This document shows positions 7,608 through 12,139 of a DNA stretch of 13,844 bases, in pieces. The stretch comes from Flavobacteriales bacterium UBA7878 (lineage in GTDB: Bacteria > Bacteroidota > Bacteroidia > Flavobacteriales > Schleiferiaceae), in contig DLRW01000040.1 of assembly GCA_002501205.1 (NCBI GenBank), forward strand, positions 1-13,844, given 5' to 3'. The first letter of the stretch is position 1; the number at the start of each line of letters is the position of its first letter. Below the pieces are notes generated by a model. The model was given only the letters and a program-made list of their open reading frames with translations. It was not told where the DNA came from and did no database searches. Both the position numbers and the translations under genes were made by a program.

Positions 7608-7615
7608 TATATTTG
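7608..7615 (+). promoter_or_regulatory. Bacteroidota -7 box of the tRNA-Val promoter
   Basis: TATATTTG matches the Bacteroidota sigma-A -7 consensus TAnnTTTG exactly and ends 17 bp before the first base of the tRNA, giving an expected short 5' leader of about 10-13 nt. No TTG is seen at the usual -33 spacing, so the upstream half is weak or absent. Confidence 0.6.
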
Positions 7616-7632
7616 CCGTCCCAAAACGGAAG

Positions 7633-7710
7633 GGGCGCTTAGCTCAGCTGGTTCAGAGCACCTCGTTTACACCGAGGGGGTCGGGGGTTCGAATCCCTCA
7701 GCGCCCACCA
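7633..7710 (+). tRNA. tRNA-Val, anticodon UAC, with encoded CCA
   Basis: A full cloverleaf can be drawn. Acceptor stem: GGGCGCT (7633-7639) with AGCGCCC (7700-7706). D stem: GCTC/GAGC (7642-7645 and 7656-7659) around a loop containing GG. Anticodon stem: CCTCG/CGAGG (7661-7665 and 7673-7677), with loop TTTACAC, so the anticodon is TAC at 7668-7670, reading valine GUA (and possibly other GUN) codons. T arm: GGGGG/CCCTC (7683-7687 and 7695-7699) with loop TTCGAAT. The discriminator is A7707 and CCA is encoded at 7708-7710. The gene stands alone, with no neighbouring tRNA. Confidence 0.97.
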
Positions 7711-7749
7711 AATGAAAAAAGCCATACGGTAGTGTGGCTTTTTTCATTT
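7710..7749 (+). terminator. Strong intrinsic terminator of tRNA-Val
   Basis: An 18-bp stem (7710-7727 with 7732-7749) is closed by a GGTA loop. The inner part GCCATAC/GTGTGGC is GC-containing with one T-G pair, and the 3' arm carries six Ts (7739-7744). The outer stem is A-rich against T-rich, so it could also work on the other strand. The last A of the tRNA CCA end is the first base of the stem. Confidence 0.85.
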
Positions 7750-7844
7750 CTAAGGGTCACAAGCATTTTAAATTGACCTTCGCCCCCTTCCAAATTCCTA
7801 TTACCTTTACTGCTGCCCCCGGAAACGATATTCAAAACTTGATT

Positions 7845-8390
7845 ATGCGCGACCATTCTATTCCCGCTGTTCTCTTTAATGAAGATTCTAAGGCTCCGCA
7901 TCGCGAATGCCGAATCTGCCAGAAAAACCTTATGGACGGAGAGCTCTATGCGATCCAAAAAGTGTTTAAGAATTATCCAGATCAAGAAGCACAGGCCCTC
8001 TTCGATTTTGCCCTTTGCAAAAACTGCATGGAGCAAGCCCGGGCCGAGCTCAGCAAAGAATCGCGGCTGCGGATAGATCAATTTATGATGGAAGGCCTCG
8101 AAAATTTGGAAGCCAGTGGCGAAGAAGCCTCCGATCGATGGGAGCAACATCGCTGTACCCTCAGCGGCACTTACCTGCAAGAAAGCAATGAATTTCAAAT
8201 GATGGCCGTTTGCCAGGGCGAGAGCTTAGTAGACAGTCCGGTTTGCCTGAGCGCCGAAATGCTGGAAACCATTCAAGAACTTTTATCACCCGAAAGCCGA
8301 GAAGAACTCAACCGTTTTTCAGAAAACAATTTTGGCTGGCCGCCCGAGCTCAAGAAAGCTTTGGTGGATGGGGATATTGTTTTGCTGTAA
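7845..8390 (+). CDS. Cysteine-rich putative zinc-binding protein, unknown function
   Basis: A 181-residue, acidic, probably cytoplasmic protein that I do not recognise. The N-terminal third has a CxxC pair at Cys22/Cys25 (ECRICQKN) and a second pair at Cys58/Cys61 (LCKNCMEQ), spaced like a split zinc ribbon. The later part has three further single cysteines (Cys104 after an Arg, Cys123, Cys134) and ends in an acidic helical region. Zinc binding is inferred from the paired CxxC motifs. I chose the ATG at 7845: the frame stays open upstream to a GTG at 7734, but that would place the start inside the tRNA terminator, and the added 37 residues look like non-coding sequence. No good promoter box was found between the terminator and the ATG. 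The gene faces the minus-strand beta-barrel gene across a 121-bp gap. Confidence 0.7.
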   Translation: MRDHSIPAVLFNEDSKAPHRECRICQKNLMDGELYAIQKVFKNYPDQEAQALFDFALCKNCMEQARAELSKESRLRIDQFMMEGLENLEASGEEASDRWEQHRCTLSGTYLQESNEFQMMAVCQGESLVDSPVCLSAEMLETIQELLSPESREELNRFSENNFGWPPELKKALVDGDIVLL

Positions 8391-8402
8391 AGTCTAAATC
8401 GT

Positions 8403-8528
8403 CTTCGAAGATCTGAATCGAATTTCAAATTCGATCCAGTATTTAACATTAAACTCGAATCCTAACCACTTCGACATGGATCGAATTTGCAATTCGATTC
8501 AATATTCAACTTTAAAAACGAATCCTAA
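8403..8528. repeat. Diverged tandem duplication containing two small hairpins
   Basis: Two copies of a unit about 63 bp apart: 8417-8465 and 8480-8528 align without gaps at 41 of 49 positions. Similarity probably extends left to CTTCGA at 8403 and 8469 with a small indel. Each copy starts with an inverted repeat, ATCGAATT/AATTCGAT, around a 3-base loop (8417-8435 and 8480-8498). The stem is identical in both copies; the loop is TCA in one and TGC in the other. Each copy ends in CGAATCCTAA. In the second copy this is the reverse complement of the last codons of the minus-strand barrel gene, so the repeat includes a coding end. Confidence 0.8.
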
Positions 8529-9276
8529 GCCCATTATCAATCTTATAAGTGAGATTGGGAATATTGGCTGCCTGCACCGGCTCTGCATCGTAATTAAGCT
8601 GAGCACTTACCGTAAAAGCCCAATGCGCTCCGAGCTTAAAAGCTAATTGGTTCTGAAAGCTTAGGCGCCAATCCGACCAATCATCCAAGCGGGGTTGATA
8701 ATACGTTACGGAAGACCATTGCACTCGATCTTTATACTGATAAAACATACTTACATAAGAGCTTAGTCGCCAATCGAAATGCTGGATTCCGGTTTCCCTT
8801 TCCAAATCATCCTCATACATAAAGAGGTGCCCGGTAAAGAATTGAAAATTACCCTTTTGATCAATACTCAGGCGAGGCCCTAAGCCATATAAGATCCGCC
8901 TTTCAATTTGCAGCGGTCGGTCACTTTGCAGCTGACTAAAGACCTCCCAATCCCAACGCTCGGATAATTGCTTCACATAGCGGAAATGCAAAAATCCCGA
9001 TTGGGCAAAATCGGTGTTCTCCGTAAAATTGAAGTGCAGAGAATTGAGGAGCAGCAAGCGATGACCGGCTCTCTGGTAGCGAAGCAAGAAATTATTCTCA
9101 AAATCTACTACCTGCTCGGTATTCCGAAAAATATTGAAACTTAAATCGTCTTGAAAAAGCCAGCGACTGGAATCGCGCTGAAAACGCAACTGCTCAATAT
9201 TTACAATCTGCGCCGGTAGACTTGCCCAAAGCAAACTAAAAAAGAGAACTTTGCGTAATATTGATAGGGTCTTCAC
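8512..9276 (-). CDS. Outer-membrane beta-barrel protein (DUF481-like)
   Basis: A 254-residue exported protein. After a signal peptide (KTLSILRKV, hydrophobic core, ASLPA before QIVNIEQ), the sequence is a run of alternating hydrophobic/polar segments rich in Tyr, Trp, Phe and Arg, as expected for beta strands of a barrel. The last residues, LRIRF, end in Phe, the typical C-terminal signal for outer-membrane insertion. The overall pattern (QRDSSRWLFQDDLSFNIFR, then FENNFLLRYQR) resembles DUF481 barrel proteins, but the family assignment is tentative. I chose GTG at 9276 because it begins directly at the signal peptide; the frame is open upstream to an ATG at 9324, but the extra 16 residues overlap the leader hairpin. 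A clear promoter and leader lie upstream. It is divergent from the exported protein gene at 9434. Confidence 0.75.
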   Translation of the reverse strand: MKTLSILRKVLFFSLLWASLPAQIVNIEQLRFQRDSSRWLFQDDLSFNIFRNTEQVVDFENNFLLRYQRAGHRLLLLNSLHFNFTENTDFAQSGFLHFRYVKQLSERWDWEVFSQLQSDRPLQIERRILYGLGPRLSIDQKGNFQFFTGHLFMYEDDLERETGIQHFDWRLSSYVSMFYQYKDRVQWSSVTYYQPRLDDWSDWRLSFQNQLAFKLGAHWAFTVSAQLNYDAEPVQAANIPNLTYKIDNGLRIRF

Positions 9277-9287
9277 AGGGCAAAAAT

Positions 9288-9317
9288 AAATAGTCCCGGC
9301 CGGAGCCAGGACTATTT
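9288..9317 (-). promoter_or_regulatory. Terminator-like leader hairpin (possible attenuator)
   Basis: Read on the minus strand, bases 9317-9305 and 9300-9288 form a 13-bp stem (AAATAGTCCTGGC with GCCGGGACTATTT) with one G-U pair. The loop is UCCG closed by C-G, a member of the very stable UNCG tetraloop class. It is followed by AUUUUUG, so it resembles an intrinsic terminator. On the plus strand the same site has a C-A mismatch, which indicates it is built for minus-strand RNA. It lies between the promoter at 9364-9393 and the GTG at 9276, 11 bp before that start. Confidence 0.65.
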
Positions 9318-9363
9318 CGACCAAAAGGTCATGTCATGAAACATTTGAAAACTCTACTCAGGT

Positions 9364-9393
9364 CAAATATAAAACCTTTACCTAGAAAAACAA
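9364..9393 (-). promoter_or_regulatory. Bacteroidota sigma-A promoter of the beta-barrel gene
   Basis: On the minus strand, TTG (9393-9391) is followed after 19 bp by TATATTTG (9371-9364), an exact match to the Bacteroidota consensus TTG / TAnnTTTG with the normal spacing. The expected start of transcription is around 9357-9360, giving a leader of about 80 nt that contains the hairpin at 9288-9317. Confidence 0.75.
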
Positions 9394-9433
9394 ATAAGAA
9401 TCGGTCTTGATTAACAAACACTTATGAAATTTT

Positions 9434-10063
9434 ATGTCTAAAAAAAGCATTTTCTTCTTCAGCCTCGCACTTTTACTAATTAGCCCTAGCCTCAGCTTTG
9501 CTCAAGAGGAAGGGAAAAAGGACGCTGAGGGCAAAGAACTACGCCAGGACATCGACACTTTTTTAGGGGATCAATTGGAAAGCCATGAAAAAAAATCGCT
9601 CAACCTTCGGATGCGTGATATTGGCAGCCTGGAGAATGAGCCCTATGCCTGGAAGGAGTTTTTCCGTTTGGAAACCAAAGATGAATATGAGAATACCTTA
9701 GGCTATACCACCGAACGCGAATACTATTTCTTGTTCTATCACTACGAAACAGTGGTTGATCGTCAATATGCCTTAAAATACTGGTTAGAGAGTTTTATTG
9801 AAGGGGAATCCATCCGCCCTGGTCGTGGTAAGCGTACTTATGATTATGCCAAGCCCACCATTATTCTGATTAACCCTACCAACATCATCATCATGAACTA
9901 CGACTGTAAGTACTATGATGATTATGATTTTGAAGATTGGCGTGATCGCATGATCAAATACTTTGGTGACAAGGACAGCACCATAGTGATAGAGTTAAAA
10001 TGCGACGGTCCCCTTGAATGGACCCTCAATGCTCCCGATCCTAAAAACCGAGAACTCTTCTAA
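9434..10063 (+). CDS. Exported protein of unknown function
   Basis: A 209-residue protein with a good signal peptide: MSKK, a Phe/Leu-rich core, then SLSFA before QEEGKK, with cleavage expected near Ala23. The mature part is charged and Tyr-rich, with no membrane helix. It begins with a Lys/Glu/Asp-rich linker, followed by an alternating strand/helix pattern (YYFLFYHYETVVDRQYALKY, then PTIILINPTNIIIMNYDC). Two cysteines (in NYDCKYYDD and ELKCDGP) lie about 30 residues apart and could form a disulfide in the periplasm. I do not recognise the family. The ATG at 9434 is preceded by an AT-rich stretch without a convincing -7 box. Its stop overlaps the stop of the converging minus-strand gene by a few bases. 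Confidence 0.75.
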   Translation: MSKKSIFFFSLALLLISPSLSFAQEEGKKDAEGKELRQDIDTFLGDQLESHEKKSLNLRMRDIGSLENEPYAWKEFFRLETKDEYENTLGYTTEREYYFLFYHYETVVDRQYALKYWLESFIEGESIRPGRGKRTYDYAKPTIILINPTNIIIMNYDCKYYDDYDFEDWRDRMIKYFGDKDSTIVIELKCDGPLEWTLNAPDPKNRELF

Positions 10064-10662
10064 GACTCGTCTTCCAATTGTGCCAAGCGCGACTCTAGTT
10101 GCTCAATGTATTTACCAAATGTTTTGCGGTTCATCCATCGGGCCAACCAATGCGACAAAGGTGTAATTAAGATCATCACAATAATCAGGGTGGTCAATAT
10201 TTTGGTGTCGGCCAGTGCCTCTTCTAAAGTCATTTTCTGCAAAAGGCTTAAAAAGAAACCCGAGGCGGCAGCAATGGGATAAAGGATTAAACCTCCTATT
10301 TCCTCCTGTCGTAAAGTAGCCTTCACATTATGCAAATAGGCAATTAATGTGGATTTCGCATCGGCCCCAGCCATATGGAAAGAGCGTGCTTTACGATAGC
10401 GTTGGATAAAGAAAACCAATCCAATGAGGTGGGCTACGATAATTATTCCAAACAGCAATTGAGTAAGCCAGCTATCCACCAGCCAAAGCGCAATGACGTA
10501 CAAAGGCGTAAACAGCAGGGTAAAGCCAATTTTCCAGGCTAAACGCTTATTGAGCTTCCGCACTGCATCTGCGCTCCGCAAAGTTAATCCGGCCCGGATC
10601 TCTTCGCCCGTTAAGCGCGCCTCCTCTCCTTGAAGGGATTTCCAGGTATCTTCAATTTTCAT
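10060..10662 (-). CDS. Membrane protein downstream of ECF sigma factor, possible sigma regulator
   Basis: A 200-residue protein with a cytoplasmic-looking N-terminus of about 45 residues (acidic then Arg/Lys-rich, RSADAVRKLNKRLAWK), two hydrophobic helices (about 47-63 and 67-87), a polar region of about 35 residues, two further helices (about 123-140 and 151-168), and a charged C-terminal tail predicted to form a coiled coil (KYIEQLESRLAQLEDES). Its ATG overlaps the last 11 bases of the sigma factor gene, so translation is coupled. In Bacteroidota the gene after an ECF sigma factor is often a membrane anti-sigma factor; that role is inferred from position only, and I see no recognised anti-sigma domain such as a zinc-binding HxxxCxxC. 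It is the last gene of the operon. Confidence 0.75.
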   Translation of the reverse strand: MKIEDTWKSLQGEEARLTGEEIRAGLTLRSADAVRKLNKRLAWKIGFTLLFTPLYVIALWLVDSWLTQLLFGIIIVAHLIGLVFFIQRYRKARSFHMAGADAKSTLIAYLHNVKATLRQEEIGGLILYPIAAASGFFLSLLQKMTLEEALADTKILTTLIIVMILITPLSHWLARWMNRKTFGKYIEQLESRLAQLEDES

Positions 10663-11134
10663 TTTCGTCGTTCTTGATCGCCTGGCTCAGCTTTTCCTTT
10701 ATCCGGTGTAAGCGCACAGCCACGTGGTTTTTACTGATTCCTGAAATCAGGGCGATTTCATCATTTGCATAGCCATCGAGGTGAAGCATTATCACCAATT
10801 TCTCGGCATCGTTCAGGGTTCGGATATGGGCCATCAGTACAGCTCGCTCATCTCCATCCGGAGCCACCTGCCAATCGCCGTCAAAACCCTCGTACTCCTT
10901 ATTCTCCTTCTTCACATGAGTAAGAGCAGTATTGAGAGCCACCCGATACAGCCAGGTGGAAAATTTTGAATTCCCTTTAAAACGAGGATAGGAACGCCAG
11001 GCCTGGTATACTACCTCCTGCCGCAAATCCTGTTCATCTGCCTGGTTTTTGGCATAAATACGCGTCACCTTATAGATGATGCCACTATGCTCTTCCAGCA
11101 ATTGAACAAATTCCTGTTCCCGCTTATCGCTCAC
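10652..11134 (-). CDS. ECF-type RNA polymerase sigma factor (sigma-70 family)
   Basis: A 160-residue two-domain sigma factor that would direct RNA polymerase to a small set of promoters. Sigma region 2 covers about residues 8-78 and carries DEQDLRQEVVYQAW (33-46) and FKGNSKFSTWLYRVALN (52-68), the usual core-binding and -10-melting segment. Sigma region 4 covers about 98-152, with the helix-turn-helix YANDEIALISGISKNHVAVRLHRIKEKL split across 122-149 for -35 recognition. Only an acidic linker joins them (GFDGDWQVAPDGDE), and no extra C-terminal domain is present. The ATG is 4 bp after the stop of the TraB/GumN gene, and its 3' end overlaps the membrane-protein gene by 11 bp, so all three are probably one transcript. 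The regulon cannot be read from this window. Confidence 0.93.
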   Translation of the reverse strand: MSDKREQEFVQLLEEHSGIIYKVTRIYAKNQADEQDLRQEVVYQAWRSYPRFKGNSKFSTWLYRVALNTALTHVKKENKEYEGFDGDWQVAPDGDERAVLMAHIRTLNDAEKLVIMLHLDGYANDEIALISGISKNHVAVRLHRIKEKLSQAIKNDENEN

Positions 11135-11138
11135 CTGC

Positions 11139-12002
11139 TTATTTTATGGGCTTAAGGGTATAACCACGAGCTTCCAATAATTGAATCAAGCCCTTTTCTC
11201 CAGGCAAGTGCAAAGCACCTACAGCAATAAACAATCCGCCCTTTTGCAATTGAATTTCAAGTTTCTCTACCCAATTCAAATTACGCTGATCGATCATCAC
11301 CTCCATATCTGAAAGGCCATCCTCCCACTCCATGGCGCTCTGATAAAGTGCATCCAGATCATTGGCATGATAGGCTGTAATAATGCCCGACATCATATCA
11401 CCGGAAGGCGCACCCTCTTTCAATACATCTATAAGATCTTGCAATTGTTCTTCTTCACTTTGACTACTAAACAGAATTTCAAACTGCTCCTGCATAGTCT
11501 CCAGTTCAATCACCTTCTTGGTGGCTTTTTTAGCCTCAGCAGCGAAATACATATCCAAAGGCATGCCGCCATAATCGAGTGAATCCGGAGTCAACTCTTC
11601 CGCTAAGTATCCGGCATAAGTCGTACTCAAAACAATGGGCTTCATCTGATCATAAACCGCCAGATCCGTCCCAATTATGGGCTCCAACTCCCGCTTTAAC
11701 AATTGATAGTCCACCGAATCCGTCATAGCCTTCAGCGATTTAGGCATAATCATCAGGTAGGCCAATTGCATCAATTGCGAGCTATCAATTACCGTTTCCA
11801 CCACCACTGCTTTTGATTCCTTGAAAGCTTCCATCACCTTAGGGCGTTCGGCTAAAAAATCAGAACCCAGCAGATGGTAAGTCCCATAGAGGTAAGACTT
11901 TTTACCCTCCGGACTTTCTACTTCCCAAAAAAGCGAAGACTGGGCTTGACCTTGACAAACAAAGGCCAGGCTTAAGAATAGGCTGTAAAATATTTTCTTC
12001 AT
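11139..12002 (-). CDS. Exported TraB/GumN family protein
   Basis: A 287-residue protein of the TraB/GumN (TIKI-like) family, thought to include metal-dependent peptidases. A signal peptide (MKKIFYSLFLSLAFVC, cleavage near GQAQ) sends it out of the cytoplasm. The signature residues are present: SYLYGTYHLLG with the GxxH motif at 40-43, the conserved acidic residue in VVVET (Glu69), DQRN near the middle of the C-terminal half, and AVGALHLPGEKGLIQLLEARGY with the second GxxH at 262-265. The spacing and length fit full-length members. It is the first gene of a three-gene operon with an ECF sigma factor and a membrane protein, which suggests it acts in or responds to an envelope signal (inference). 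No clear promoter box was found in the 137-bp gap upstream. Confidence 0.9.
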   Translation of the reverse strand: MKKIFYSLFLSLAFVCQGQAQSSLFWEVESPEGKKSYLYGTYHLLGSDFLAERPKVMEAFKESKAVVVETVIDSSQLMQLAYLMIMPKSLKAMTDSVDYQLLKRELEPIIGTDLAVYDQMKPIVLSTTYAGYLAEELTPDSLDYGGMPLDMYFAAEAKKATKKVIELETMQEQFEILFSSQSEEEQLQDLIDVLKEGAPSGDMMSGIITAYHANDLDALYQSAMEWEDGLSDMEVMIDQRNLNWVEKLEIQLQKGGLFIAVGALHLPGEKGLIQLLEARGYTLKPIK

Positions 12003-12073
12003 GGAGGCTGATTATACCTGTTAGTATAGAGATGGGGCAATTTATTACAGTTAAAGCAAAAAAAGTGAGTCCT

Positions 12074-12102
12074 TGAAAATTTTCATAAACGCGGCCTAGG
12101 CC
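12074..12102. other. Two perfect palindromes in the divergent intergenic region
   Basis: TGAAAATTTTCA (12074-12085) and GGCCTAGGCC (12093-12102) are both exact palindromes, 7 bp apart, in the short gap between the divergent TraB/GumN operon and the TPR/MORN gene. They could be operators for a dimeric regulator. No matching copy was seen elsewhere in the window, so this is only a candidate. Confidence 0.35.
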
Positions 12103-12139
12103 TTATTTTAACCGCTCAAATCACCAAATTCATATCAAA

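Noticed and set aside
7734..7844. Upstream GTG extension of the cysteine-rich protein
   Set aside because: The GTG is inside the tRNA terminator hairpin, and the extension shows no domain-like sequence.
7698..8198. 166-codon minus-strand frame opposite the cysteine-rich protein gene
   Set aside because: It runs through the tRNA 3' end and terminator and is opposite a better-supported frame with paired CxxC motifs. The choice between the two strands is not absolutely certain.
9424..9441. Tiny ORF (ATG AAA TTT TAT GTC TAA) overlapping the start of the exported protein gene
   Set aside because: Five codons by chance in AT-rich DNA; no evidence of a leader peptide.
12097..12110. Possible -7 box near TAGGCCTTATTTTA for the TPR/MORN gene
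   Set aside because: It does not fit TAnnTTTG, and the nearest TTG is at the wrong distance.
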